Origin: Vanrija pseudolonga
Taxonomy: Eukaryota > Basidiomycota > Tremellomycetes > Trichosporonales > Trichosporonaceae
Reading direction: 5' to 3'
Assembly: GCF_020906515.1 (NCBI RefSeq)
Contig: NC_085849.1
Span: 2,108,001 to 2,172,000, forward strand
Length of the DNA: 64,000 nt
The position numbers and the translations under genes were made by a program. Below are positions 10,601 through 21,844 of this stretch, one piece after another. Each line of letters begins with the position of its first letter. The stretch's first letter is position 1. The notes below the pieces were generated by a model. It made no database searches. It was given only the letters and a program-made list of their open reading frames with translations, and was not told the origin of the DNA.

Positions 10601-12118
10601 GGTGGTGGTCCAGGCCTGTCATCTGAAGGCTGTGACGTGGGGGCGGTGGAAGCGTTAGGGCGCCCGGTAGGAATAGGTGGTGGCGGCCCCATTGAAGCAT
10701 CTGCTGGCGGATGCCCTTCCTCGACTTTGCGAGCCGGTGGAGGAGGTGGCACGGCACGACCAGTGTGCACCGGGGCTGTCGTCGCATCCGCAGGAGCTGC
10801 CACACTCAGTCGACGGGGAGGTAGGCTGGGCACCGAGTCGGCAGCTGAAGGGGAAGGCCGAGGAGGAGGTGCCGCCTCTCCCACCACTGTTGGCTTTCGA
10901 GCAGGTACTGCTGGCCTCTCGGCAACCACAGGTATTGGCTCAGCGGCAGCAGGGCTAGCAGCAGGCTTGGCAACTAGTGGTGGCGGTGGAGGAGGGCGAT
11001 GAAGAGAAGTAGCTGGGGCGGGCGATGAGGAACGCGAGATGTTGGGCGTTGTCGCCGGCGAAGCGGTCAGCCCGCCGGCGGTGACGTCGGCCATTTTGGC
11101 TGGCGAAGCAGATCTTGACGTCGGCGGCGGCGGTGCCGGGCCCTTTGCACGCACGGCTGTGGACTGATCATACTTGGGGCCGGCCGGGCCTGCAACCGGC
11201 GCAAAGACAACTGCCGTCGATGCCGGATGTGTGGGCTTTGAGGAAGGTGGCGGTGGGGGTGGTCGCTTGAGTGCTGCTGGGTTGTCACCCGCCGTCTCCT
11301 TGGGTGCATCTTTCGACTCCTCTGACTGAGCCAATTCCTCCGGGACAGCAACACGCGGCGCATCGAACGACACTCGCCTGGAGCTCGAAGGGGAGCTAGA
11401 AGCGGGCCTGGGCTGGATCGACACTGCCCCAAAGCGTTCCCGCAGCGCCTTGACGGACGGGGCAGGCTCATCGCCAATATCCTCGGGCTCAGCCGAAATG
11501 GGTGTTGAGAGGACGATGCTCACTGGCGGCGTTGTCGGCTTGTCTGCGGTGTGGACTGGTGGCAGCCGTGGTTTAGGTGGCGAGGCAGCGGGCGAAGTGG
11601 CCAGGGGAGAGGAGGTGAAGGGCGATGAACGGCCCGGTGCTAGCGACGGAGCCGAGATACCGGGTGAGCCAACTCTTGGAGGCCGTGCCCCTGCACCAGG
11701 AATAGGCAGTGGCCTGCTTGAAGGCGACTGGCTTACGGGAGACACCGATTTCGAGGACACGGGCAGTGCGGACTGCGGAGGTCAGTGAGCTGGTCAGCAT
11801 CAAGGGACTCACAGTCACCGTTGCACCGCTCTGAATGACCGGTGATGACGACGTCGGCGAGGCTGTTTGGGCCTGCGTCGGTGTCGGCGTCGCTCCAGCG
11901 GCCGCGGTAGTTACAACGGCCGGCGAGGCAGGCCGATGTGGCCGTAAACCGTGGAGGGGGTGGGCGGCGACCGAGTGCACTCCGTGCGCGAGCGTCTCGA
12001 ACTTTGAGCGCAGCGAAGCGATGGATACATGGTGGTGCTCCTCGTCGTCGGCGTCCTCGCCAGCCTTGGCGACTTTAGGTGTGGCATCAGGCACTGGAAA
12101 GTCGGTAGGCGCGCCCAT
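7699..12118 (-). CDS. inositol polyphosphate 5-phosphatase with WD40-like region
   Basis: Removes the 5-phosphate from phosphoinositides such as PI(4,5)P2 or from soluble inositol phosphates. Exons on the complement: 12118..11813, 11772..9098, 9060..8711, 8674..8437, 8401..7699, 1423 aa; introns are 40, 37, 36 and 35 bases. Residues 1 to about 690 are Pro/Ser/Ala-rich with many PPPPP and PxxP runs, likely disordered. A WD40-like propeller follows (about 700-1030: VWELDVMTGEV, VFLGHEGGYVSIWTL, LWAGNRKGQIHVYD). The catalytic domain carries CSWNID, GFQETIPL, a spliced KRGIGGIYGNKGAI, FSGDLNYRI, PPTYKYDPGT, the signature PAWCDRIL and SDHRPI. These are the Mg-binding and catalytic motifs of type II 5-phosphatases. 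WD40 plus 5-phosphatase is known from plant and fungal enzymes. The 36-base intron (8710..8675) is in frame and stop-free. Confidence 0.95.
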
Positions 12119-12918
12119 GGTTGGAATTTACGAGCGCGACGAGGATGCAGGCAATGTCGAGGAGGAGGCGCGGATGGCCGAGGAAAGTGGAGGTGGGTGG
12201 GGCTGAGGGCTGGGTCGTGGGCGGCAGGCTGTTCACGGCCGCATCATGGCGCGCGTCGGCGGGTGGAGGGAGGGCAAGAGGGAGAGGGATAGTGCTGGAG
12301 GAACAGGCAAGCTGATGGCTTTGATGCACGGCTGAGATCTTGTGCGTGTTGAATGTGTGACAGAGAGGTGCGATGCTGATGCTTTGAACGGGAGGATTGA
12401 GAGGCAGCTGATGATCGGGCATTCACAGTCGCGCGGGGAAGTTGTGCGGGGTAATCACGGCCACTGACGACCAACCCAACACACAACAAACCAAACTGCA
12501 CAAAGCACAGCAAGAGCGATAACAACAATAACAAAGGTGTTTACATCTACGGCTTCTTGTCTGTGCACCACATCACCTTGTCGTACAGGAATGCACGCCC
12601 TTTGTCGACATTTGATCGCAGTTTCACAGTTGTTTCTATTGTTATTACAAAAGTGTGGATTAACCACAGCGCCACATTAACACTCCGGCCTAATCCTAAT
12701 ACAAGTCACGTTAAGTCATCCTCCCATTTACCCTTCCTTTGACCTTCCCTGCAATCTCGAAAGTCGAGGCATCTCGGTTGTGGCCTCGTCGGCTGGCTGC
12801 TCCTGCTTGTCCTGTCCTCGCTGTCGTGTGGATCACTCGCAACAACACTTCTCCTACTCTTTCCTCCTCTTTGCTTCAGCACCCCCGGCATTAATACCCC
12901 TTCGCGAGTGTATCCTCA
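12119..12918. other. divergent promoter, 5-phosphatase and NAA15
   Basis: 800 bp between two divergent start codons. The stretch around 12440-12720 is relatively AT-rich. A pyrimidine-rich leader (TCCTACTCTTTCCTCCTCTT) precedes the NAA15 start. No RNA gene or repeat is seen. Confidence 0.5.
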
Positions 12919-15733
12919 ATGTCGCACGGTCACGGGATACCAAAGCACCGTCAGCTTCCCGACAAGGAGGCAAAGCTCTTCAAGGAGCTCCTCGTAAGTG
13001 GATCCTTGCTCCATCGGCCATCTCCCGGCTTTACTGACGTCCAACTAGACATACTATGAGCTCAAGCAGTACAAAAAGGGCCTCAAGGCCGCCGACACCA
13101 TCCTGAAGAAGCTTCCCAACCATGGAGGTGAGCTGAACGTTCCTTCACTCAAGCTGACAACAGAAACCATCGCCCTCAAGGCGCTGACCCTCCACTCGTC
13201 GCTCCCCTTCCCCGCCACGGCTGCGTCGCAGCCCAAGGCTGAGGAGGCCGAGGAAATGGCCCGCACTGCTGTTAGGAAGGACATTACCAGCCACATCACA
13301 TGGCACGTCCTCGGCATCTTGGCCAAGACGCGCCGGGACTGGACCGAGGCGAGCAAGGCGTTCGTCATGGCCCGCAAGCAGGACCCGGTGAGCTATGCGA
13401 ACCTTGTGGAGGTGGCAGCTCTGACACTATCAGGACAACATCCCCGTCCTCCGCGACGCCATTGCCCTGTCGACTCACACGCGCAACTACAAGCAGGCTT
13501 TGGAAGCTCGGCACCACTACCTGCTTCTCCGACCGCAGATCCGCTCTTCGTGGCTCGGCCTCATGGTCAGCCACGAGCTCGTCGGCGACTACGACGAGGC
13601 GATCCGGGTGTACGACAGCCTGCAGGACACGCTGAAGAAGGACGGCGCGACGGGACCGGAGCAGGCTCAGACCCTCCTGCATGTCATCCGGGTGTCCATC
13701 CAGGCTGGCAAGTTCCAGGACGCCAAGGACCGCCTCGAGAAGGGCCTCCATGACGGTGTTATCAGCCCCCGTGGTGAGGCTGCCGAGATCAAGGCCCAGC
13801 TCCTTGTCGAGCTCGGCCGCCAGGAGGAGGCCGAGGACGCGTACCGTGCTCTCCTGGAGCAGAACCCGGACAACCTCGCCTACTACGGTGGATTCCTTCG
13901 CAACCGTGGCCTTGACATCTGTGAGTGTGATGGGTCGCTTCTGGTGTGCTAACAAGCGCAGCTCAGAAGCTTGATGACGAGGCGATCGCCAAGGTGCTCA
14001 AGAGCCTCGACGCCTTTGCCGAGACGTACCCTCGCTCCACTGCTCCTCGCCGCCTTGCCCTTGACGTCGCCACCGGCGCCGGGTTCAGCAAGCGTGCGCG
14101 CGAGTACCTTGTCCGTGGCCTCGAGCGTGGTGTCCCCTCGCTCTTTGTCGACGTCAAGGGCGTGTACGGTGACCAGGCCAAGCTTGCCGCCGTCGGCGAG
14201 ATCATTGCCGACATTGTCGACAAGGTCAAGGCCGATGCGTCGCTCCACGGCGATGACACTGTCCCTCCGCCGACCACGCTCCTCTGGGCTCACTACTTCC
14301 AGGCCCTCCACGTTGTCCACCCTCTCAACCTGAACCCCGACCATGCCCGTGCTCTCCAGCTTCTTGACTTTGCTCTTGAGCACACGCCCACCCTCCCCGA
14401 GATCTACATGGCCAAGGCGCTCGTGTACAAGCGCGCTGGTGATGTGCAGCTGGCGGCCGAGACGATGGAGGAGGCGCGCCTCCTTGATGGCCAGGACCGC
14501 TTCCTCAACGGCAAGGCTGCCAAGTACTGGCTCCGCGCTGGTCACATCCAAAAAGCCGAGGAGCTCCTCGCGCTGTTCACCAAGAAGGACGTTGGTGCCG
14601 TCCAGGACCTGACGGACATGCAGAGCCTGTGGTTCTTGCAAGAGGAGGGTGACGCCCACAAGCGTAACGGCAAGCTTGGCTTTGCGCTCAAGCGCTACCA
14701 GTCGCTCGTGACCGTGTTCCAGGAGTACGAGGACGACCAGTACGACTTCCACTCGTACTGCATGCGCCGCATGACGCTTAACGCGTACATCTCGCTTCTG
14801 AAGTACGAGGACCAGCTCCGCACCCACCCTGCGTTCTTCAACACGGCCCTGTCGGCCATTGACATCTACGTCAAGATTGCCGACGACCCCAGCTTGACAG
14901 TTGAGAAGCTCAGTGAGTTGCCGAGATGCAATTGGTGCTAACTCCCAGCTCCCGAGCAGGAGGCCGAGCGCAAGAAGGCGGCGAAGAAGGCGCAGAAGGC
15001 CGAGCAGAAGGCCAAGAAGGCGGCCGCGGCCGCTGGCGACGGCAAGAAGGAGGACGCGCCTGTACCTGATGCGGACCCGCGCGGCGACGTCTTGCTAAAG
15101 ACCGAGACTCCCATCGCGGACGCGCTCAAGCTGTGGGCCCCTCTGGAGAAGCACCACGCTGGGCGTGCCGAGACGTGGCTTGCGGGTTACGAGCTGCACG
15201 TCAGGCAAAAGCAGTACGTCCTCGCGCTGCGGGACCTGCGCGAGGCTGCCGCGATTGACAAGGAGGCTGCTGGCCTCCTCCCTGCGCTCGTGCACTTCCG
15301 CCAGACCATCGCAGCGGCGAATGACGTCTCCGAGCCCGTCCGTGCGGCCATTGCCGAGGTCCTCCCCACTCTCATCTCAGACAAGCCTGCGGCTGAGCTC
15401 GTCGCGGTGTCGCTTGCCGCGTACCCCGCCTCCCCTGCCCACATCCTCGCGGCTGGCAAGGCGCTCCAGGTGTCTGGCGCGCCCGCCTCGGAGGTCCGCA
15501 GCGTCCTCGCCGGCCTCGCTGCCGCCGGCACACCACCATCCGTGGCTACCATGCAGGCGGCCGTGGCTCTCCTCGGCGCCAGCACACCCGAGGGTGACGC
15601 TCTCCGCGCCGACTTCCGCAAGAGGTTACCCCTTGCGTGGGCATTCGCGACCGCCGACGAGATCGACGCACGCGCCAAGGCCACCGCTGCCGCTGCCGAG
15701 CCCGTGGCCGCCACCGTCAAGGCCGACGTCTAG
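12919..15733 (+). CDS. NAA15: N-terminal acetyltransferase A auxiliary subunit NAA15
   Basis: Ribosome-bound scaffold of NatA, which acetylates Ser, Ala, Thr, Gly and Cys N-termini exposed after Met removal; it holds the catalytic Naa10. Exons: 12919..12993, 13049..13127, 13164..13387, 13434..13920, 13962..14912, 14949..15733, giving 866 aa, the usual family size. Introns are 55, 36, 46, 41 and 36 bases. The N-terminus PDKEAKLFKELL + TYYELKQYKKGLKAAD is diagnostic. TPR-like helical repeats follow (ITWHVLGILAKTRRDW, YKQALEARHHYLLLRPQIRS, SWLGLMVSHELVGDYDEAIR). Near residue 625 there is a Lys/Glu/Ala-rich basic helix, also typical of the family. The 3' end is convergent with CLP1, 109 bp away. 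Confidence 0.96.
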
Positions 15734-15842
15734 ACACGTAAGAGATAGCTAGATACATCTGTTGTAGGGGATCTGGCAACATGCATGGCTGGTCACTATG
15801 AGTCGCGCTGTGCGTGCGCGGTGCTACGTTTCGTTTCTATCT

Positions 15843-17772
15843 CTACGCCGAGTCGACCCACTCGATCTGGCCCGCGATGGCGATTGTGGACGGGAGCTTG
15901 CCTGGGCTGGGCGAGAGCACGGTGTACTTGCGCTTGAGCGCATCGACGCCCGTGATGACGACAAACCCGAGCACCTCGCGCCAACCAATCTCCTCGCGGA
16001 AGGGGACCTCGTCCTCCTCGAGCTCGACCTTGCCGGCGACAGCGTCGAGCGTGTCCTCGCCTTCTTCCTCCTTTACTTCTTCCTCCTCCTCGACCTTGAC
16101 CTTGTCCTCCGGCACGATCTTGTCCTCGGGCGTGATGGCCACGATGGCGAGCACGGTGTTGAGGAGGCGGACGACGTGTGCTGGTCCGCCAGGATCGACA
16201 CGGGTCAGTCTCGTCGGCGAGAGAATGTGCGTCGAACCAAGCGGCAGGGCGGAGGTGGGTGCAGCCGAGCCCTCGCCTACGCGCAGGATATGCAGCGTGT
16301 CCCAGCCGATCTGGAACGAGTATGGCGAGAGTGAGATGCCGAGGGGTACTGTGCGCCCCACTAGTTTGCTGAGGTTGGCGGGCAGCGCCGGCTCGCCATA
16401 GAAGTACGAGCGCACCTGCGCAGCGTGCACGACCTCGCGGTAGGTGTCGTCGACGTCGACCACGCCACCCGACTTGGGGATCTGAATGACCTTGACGTTG
16501 CGCGACTCGAGCAGGCGGCTGAGCTCGACGGTGAGCTTTTCTTGCCCGATGACAAGGACGACGTCGACTGGGGGTCAGCTTCGTCTCGGAAACAGGAAGC
16601 TCACCTTCGAACGCGTCGACCGCCTGTGTGAGGAGGGGATACCGCGCCTTGGGGTTCTCCTTTGTCTGACCAAGTGTCGGGTTTGTGAACGAGCTTGGCG
16701 CGTCTACAAACAGGCCCGAGGCGAGCACTGTAGGGTCCTTGGCGCACCGCGCGGACCACGCCTCGCCCATCGCCGTGACCAGCTTGGTCCAGATGGGAAG
16801 CCCGCGGGTCGTGGGCTCCAGTCCGCCATACCACCATCCCAAGGTGGACACGTCTGCACTCAGCGTGTTGGACGGGACGGATGCAGGCGGAGAGCCGAAC
16901 GGATGCGCGAGGTGGTGCGTTGGCAGCGGGTGTGTGGGTGTCGCGAGGGACAGGGTGCCGGGGATGAGGTTTGATGGCTGCGTGGTGTCAGTGGCTCATA
17001 TGTCATGCAAGGAATAGCCATCACTCACACTTGCTGGGTCGAGGCCCGCGACGCCGACGTTCCACCCCAGCCCCGAGCCGAGGGCGAGGTTGACGAGGTT
17101 CTTGACCACCGTCGTCTTGCCCGAGCTCGGTGGGCCGAGGACGAGCACGCGTGGGCCGCGCGCTGTGGGGTCACTCGCCTGCCCTCGGCGCGCAAGAATT
17201 CGCAGGCGCTCAAGGGCGAGGTGGAGCGAGTTCAGGTGGGGCTGGGTCGTCGAGGTTGAGGTGTATTGTGATGCCGGGTAGGTGGACACTGACCAGGTTA
17301 GCAGAGTCAAAGAGCGCACACCTACCTTCCAATCGCGCCTCGCTTGGGCTGTAGACGGCCGACTTGGTATTCCGGTAGATCGGGTACCATGTCGTCGGGG
17401 GCAGCTCCTCGCCGTTGATATAGACCGGGTCGTTGGTGTGCACCTGGAGCGGTCAGTGTTGTCAGTGGGGGACTGCTGCGAGGGGAAGAACACTGCGTGT
17501 CCAGCCAGTACATCGCTGTGTATATAATGGGGGTCGTGGAGAGGTAAGTGACAGCGAGGGGAGACGAGAGTCGTGTTAGCGCGTGTCGTCGAGTCGAGCT
17601 GCTGCAGTTGCTGCACTCACCAGTGTTGTTGCCACCCAGCCGCCGCTCTGCCACCTCGCCTCGCTCAGTCGCGACTCACCCTAATCGCAATGTTCTCGTC
17701 AGCCTCGAGCTCGAAGCGCCACTCGGAGCCCGTCTCGAGATGCAGGATGGCCTGCTCGCCGTCGTCAGTCAT
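15843..17772 (-). CDS. CLP1: mRNA cleavage/polyadenylation factor CLP1
   Basis: Subunit of cleavage factor IA/II for pre-mRNA 3' processing, related to polynucleotide 5'-kinases. Exons on the complement: 17772..17680, 17443..17326, 17288..17029, 16977..16605, 16567..15843, 522 aa. The N-terminal beta domain starts LHLETGSEWRFELEAD and continues VYINGEELPPTTWYPIYRNT. The P-loop GPPSSGKTT is near residue 125. Then come VAGLDPAS, a GWWYGGLEPTTRG motif, LVIGQEKLTVELSRLL and a C-terminal domain with an acidic Glu-rich insertion (KVEEEEEVKEEEGED). The first intron is 236 bases against 37, 51 and 37 for the others. I joined IAIR to VHTNDPVYINGEEL because it keeps the family spacing; nested splice sites inside that intron leave some doubt. 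It diverges from the UBE2W gene across 340 bp. Confidence 0.93.
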
Positions 17773-18112
17773 GGCTCTGAGGTGGACTGCGTCGAGCTGG
17801 GCAAAATGAGAGCAACGACAAGGACAAGGACAATGTGGATGCAGCAGTTGATTGTTGCAACCCATTTCAGTTGTGGAAAGAGAGGATCAGGCGGGATCAA
17901 ATTTCCACGTGGAACTTGGGGACCCCACGCTAAGCTGTCCCGGTTAAATGACGCAGGACGTCGCCGCCGCCGCTGGTGGGTGACAGTCACCACCAAGACA
18001 CTCTCACTCTCTCACTTGCGTTGTCGCTTCTCACCGTCCCCCTCGTCGCGACTCGAGATAGTGCGACGACGCTGACATCAACAACACCCCGCCACTACAC
18101 GGCGTCTTCACC
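17773..18112. other. bidirectional promoter, CLP1 and UBE2W
   Basis: 340 bp between divergent genes. It probably includes the 5' leader of the UBE2W mRNA, because coding begins with a single base (18113) before an intron. No clear TATA box. Confidence 0.45.
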
Positions 18113-18900
18113 AGTACGCCGCACTCCCTGCACCAAGGCACCGCTGACCAGCCTCAGTGTCCAACCTGGCCACCCGCCGGCTCAGTGCGTCGTCGCGTGT
18201 GCAACCGCAGCTGACATGCAGTGAAGGAGCTCAGCGACATCAAGCTCAACGGCACGCCGATGGGCATCGAGCTCCTCTCGGCCGAGAACATGGAGGAGTG
18301 GTTCTTTGGCATCTCGGTGCTCGGCGACGAGACGGTGTACAAGGTGAGTTAGTTGTGTGGAGGGGCGAGGAAGGAAGGCGCTGATAGCCAGGGGGAAAAG
18401 TTCGCACTGAGGATCAAGTTTGGAGACAGATATCCCATAGAGTATCCAGAGGTGGGTGCTGTTACGTGATGGCGGCCAGCACTCACACTCCAGGTCACGT
18501 TCGTCGCAAACGACAAGTACAAGCCGCCAGTCCACCCGCACATTTACACCAACGGGCATGTGTGCGCGTCCATCCTTGGTGAGTTGCAGCTGGCTTCTGA
18601 CCACAACTGACGCACAGGTCCTGAGTGGTCGCCTGGTGAGCTATTTGCCTTCGTCCTTCTTCCAGCTCACACCCTAGTCCTCAACGCCGTCTCCGTCTGC
18701 ATCACGATGCAGTCGATGCTGGCGTCGTGCAAGAAGAAGGAGCTGTACGTGGACCGCTCAAGACGTCGCTGACATCCAGGCCAAAGGGCAACGACAGCTA
18801 CGTCGCGAGAGCCCCAGTCAACCCCAAGCAGACCCGCTGGGTGTACCACGATGATGTGAGCTGCTTCAAACAATATCCAGCTGACAGTCAGACGGTGTAG
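18113..18900 (+). CDS. UBE2W: ubiquitin-conjugating enzyme E2, UBE2W type
   Basis: E2 that in animals ubiquitinates the alpha-amino group of substrate N-termini. Exons: 18113 (one base), 18158..18184, 18222..18343, 18392..18451, 18494..18578, 18618..18635, 18678..18744, 18780..18855, 18892..18900; 154 aa against 151 for human UBE2W. Eight introns of 35-48 bases sit in under 800 bp. Sequence cues: RRLMKELSDIKLNGTPMGIE, GEKFALRIKFGDRYPIEYPE, VHPHIYTNGHVCASILG with the active Cys near residue 94 and HPH instead of HPN as in UBE2W, EWSP, SVCITMQSMLASCKKKE, and the family C-terminus TRWVYHDD. The initiator ATG is assembled by splicing (A at 18113, TG at 18158-18159). An in-frame TAG lies upstream with no ATG between, which supports this start. 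Codon 10 (ATG) is also split by an intron. Confidence 0.93.
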
Positions 18901-19182
18901 TTGCCAGCGAGGCTGTGCTAGACCTAGAGCGCCAGCTCCCAACGGATCGGCGTGCTCGCGTGCTCATTCGAACCAGCGCGAGCAACAGAAGTACGCCACA
19001 CATCATCCGCCATCCGCCATCTCCCCCCACCCCCATGACATTCACGCGTTCTGTATACCCCACCCCAGTTTTGTACCACCCCCCATGGCCGTCACTCGCA
19101 CCCTCCGGCCCCGGCCCCATTGTAGCACCATGTGCGCATGAAATCATTATGCCATTACTATACAGTCGGGTCTATACTATAC

Positions 19183-20255
19183 CTAGCGCGCCAGGCTGCC
19201 AAGTCTTGCGAGCGAGTCTTCCGAGACCTCGGCTGGAGGGGTTAGCTGGGGCGTTCGGGGGATCGCGCAGCTACTCACCCTCTTCAATGGCGTCCGACTG
19301 GGCGACCTGAGCAGCGAGTCAGCACGCGTCGAACAGCACAGCAAACGGCGCAGTCTGGATGCAATAAGAGAGGTCCCCAGTCATAACCCCCCCACCCCGC
19401 AGGCGGGTGTGAGCTCGGCCCGTATCAGGCTCGAACCCACGGCCAGGCGTCCGACAGGCCACACTCTATCGGGCGGGTGGCTCTCACTAAACCACTGCTC
19501 CTAGCCGCAGTGGTGTGTGTGCGCATGCGGCATGGGTGCGGCGAGCGAGAGTGCGAGGGTGCGGGCGTCGACGCCGCGTCGCGTGCCTGCCTCCATACAC
19601 GGCGAACACTTACAATCTTCAGCACGGCCTTCTTGGACGACTCCTGCAGCTCGCCAGCGATGATGAGCTCGTCGAGGATCTGAACGTCAGCTAGGCCTTG
19701 CAGATATCGAGACTAGCTCACAGCATACGCCTTCTGGAAGTTGAAGATGAGGTCGAGCTCGCAGACCTGGGCATGGGTCAGCTGGCTGCTTCTACCCACT
19801 ACGCGGAAGCAGCTCCACCCACGTTGCCAAAGTATCGGTCCAGCACCTCGACGTAGCGGTGGATGACCTCGAGCGTGATGAGCTCGTTGTCGCCCGGCGT
19901 GATGGACGTGATGAAGAAGAGGGACGCGTAGCGGCGGTAGATGACCTTGGTGTCTGGGTGTCGTGTCAGCGGCGTCGGGGTGTTGTCGGCGCTGCTGCGG
20001 GAGAGCCAGCATACCACCGCAGCGCGCGGCTCACGCCTCCCGCTGCTGCTCTACCCACCCTTGTACTCCAAAAAGTTGCACATCCGTGTCCGGCGCGCGA
20101 GCACGAGCTGGGTCACGTCCTTGACGATCTTGGCCTTGGTCTTGGACGGCAGCGTCTGGAACCACTTGGCGAGGCGGACCTTGCCTGGGGGTTGTCAGCG
20201 GGCACAGCAGAGACCACTCACCCTGCCGGGACACGAGCATGACATAGTTGATCAT
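19183..20255 (-). CDS. APS1: AP-1 clathrin adaptor small subunit sigma1
   Basis: Small subunit of the AP-1 adaptor for clathrin-coated traffic between trans-Golgi and endosomes. Exons on the complement: 20255..20222, 20184..20059, 19953..19823, 19766..19722, 19679..19614, 19306..19279, 19232..19183; 159 aa, the normal size. It begins [12 protein letters not shown] + [20 protein letters not shown], then [91 protein letters not shown] and VAQSDAIEE. These are colinear with the sigma-adaptin longin fold. The intron between the ELQESS exon and the VAQSD exon is 307 bases and carries a tRNA-like sequence on the same strand. It diverges from METTL3 across 214 bp. Confidence 0.95.
19413..19505 (-). 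other. tRNA-like relic (box A and box B) inside the APS1 intron
   Basis: On the complement, a box A-like TGGTTTAGTGAGAGCC (19494-19479) with a perfect GTGG/CCAC D-stem is followed 42 bases later by box B GGTTCGAGCC (19436-19427). The predicted T-stem pairs poorly and I cannot find a matching 7-bp acceptor stem or a clean anticodon arm. It therefore looks like a decayed tRNA or tRNA-derived SINE head, not a working tRNA gene. It occupies most of an intron several times longer than its neighbours. Confidence 0.4.
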
Positions 20256-20469
20256 GGCGGCGGTGGTGGTGGTGGGATGAGGAGTGTATGTTGTGAGTCA
20301 GACGTTATGTTGGTCGACGTCGAGCTTGTCGGCGGCGGTGGTGGTTCGTGGCCCTCAGGGTTTGTCGCGTGGCGTCGTTTCGCGTGGAGGTCGTCCATTC
20401 CGCCTGACCCGTCTCTGCGCGCTGCGATTGTTGTTGCTCTTCCCATCTCACCTTGACCACGTCTCCACA

Positions 20470-21772
20470 ATGGCAGCAGCAAGCACCACCGCTTCCCCGG
20501 CGGACGAGCTGCACGCGCTCCTCTCTCGCGAGACTGCAAAGACAAAGCTGCGGCGGCTGGCGGTAAGCACGCCTCTCTCATCGCTCTAGCTCAGTCAGCT
20601 AACCTCCCTCGCCGCCCAGTCGCACGCCGCGCCGCCGTTCAACCCAGTCTGCGCACACACGACCCTCGCAGCATGCCGCGAAGCCAACGGCACCGAGTGC
20701 GCGCGCGCACACTTCGAGCCCATCATCCGGCCCTACACCGACCCGTCGCTAGGCTACTGCTCGTACTTGAACATGTGCTACGGCGAGCCCATGTTCGCGG
20801 GCAACCCGAGCCTGGGCGAGGCGGGCGGTGCGCGGCCCGGCACGAAGGAGTGCAGGTGGGTGTAGCTTCTTAGTGCGTGCTGAACCGCCAGATATCTTCA
20901 CTTCCAGGTCGCGCCGGCCGCGCAGCGCGACGCCGTGCCGCCCCCGTCGCCCGTGCCCATTCCCCTCCCGGCGTCGGCGCGCGCCCTCGGCCCAGGCGAC
21001 GACGAGCGTACCGCCCAGTGGGTCAACTGCGATATCCGCAACTTTGACTTCTCCGTCCTTGGACAGTGCGTTTGGTGCTGGGGCACAGCAAGCTGACGCC
21101 GCCAGGTTCGGCGTCATTGTCGCTGACCCGCCTTGGGACATTCACATGTCGCTGCCGTACGGCACGATGACGGACGACGAGATGCGCACGATGCCCGTCG
21201 CGGCGCTGCAGCCCGACTGGGGCATCCTCGCGCTCTGGGTGACGGGGCGCGCGATGGAGCTCGCCCGCGAGCTGTTCAATGTGTGGGGGTACATCCGCGT
21301 CGACGAGCTCGTGTGGGTCAAGACCAACCAGCTGCAGCGGCTCATCCGCACCGGCCGGACAGGCCACTGGCTCAACCATACCTGCGAGCACCTGCTCGTC
21401 GCGCTCAAGCGGCCCGCGAGCCACCCGCGCGGCGCGCCAGTCCCGTGGGATACGCATCCGGGGCTGCAGGCGCTCCGACGAGGCGTGGACACGGACGTCG
21501 TCGTCGCCGAGGTGCGCGAGACGAGCCGCAAGCCCGACGAGACGTACGGCGTGATTGAGCGTCTCGCGCCGGACGGCCGTAGGCTCGAGCTGTTCGGTAG
21601 GAAACACAATGTCCGCCCTGGATGGCTCACGCTCGGCAACCAGCGTACGTTACTCGTCCCTGGGCTGGTGCTAACGTACGCAGTCGGCGACTCGCAGATC
21701 ACAGAGCCAGACCTCCATGCGCGCCTGGTGGAGCGATACCCGAACCAGAAGTTCAATCTCGTGTCAAAGTAG
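20470..21772 (+). CDS. IME4: m6A mRNA methyltransferase, METTL3/IME4 family
   Basis: Catalytic N6-adenosine methyltransferase for mRNA; in budding yeast Ime4 promotes meiosis. Exons: 20470..20562, 20620..20855, 20892..21065, 21106..21644, 21684..21772; 376 aa. A Cys/His-rich segment ([20 protein letters not shown]) precedes the MT-A70 domain. The domain has [20 protein letters not shown] (catalytic DPPW near residue 176), [69 protein letters not shown]-like [39 protein letters not shown] and a short spliced C-terminus. Agreement with human METTL3 in this region is near residue-by-residue, although the protein lacks most of the usual N-terminal extension. It is convergent with NCS6, 72 bp away. 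Confidence 0.95.
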
Positions 21773-21844
21773 ACTGTTGTACTCGTTGTATATCATGCAT
21801 TGGTATCGGTGTGCAGGGTATATGTCGTCTCAAGCTACGTGTGC

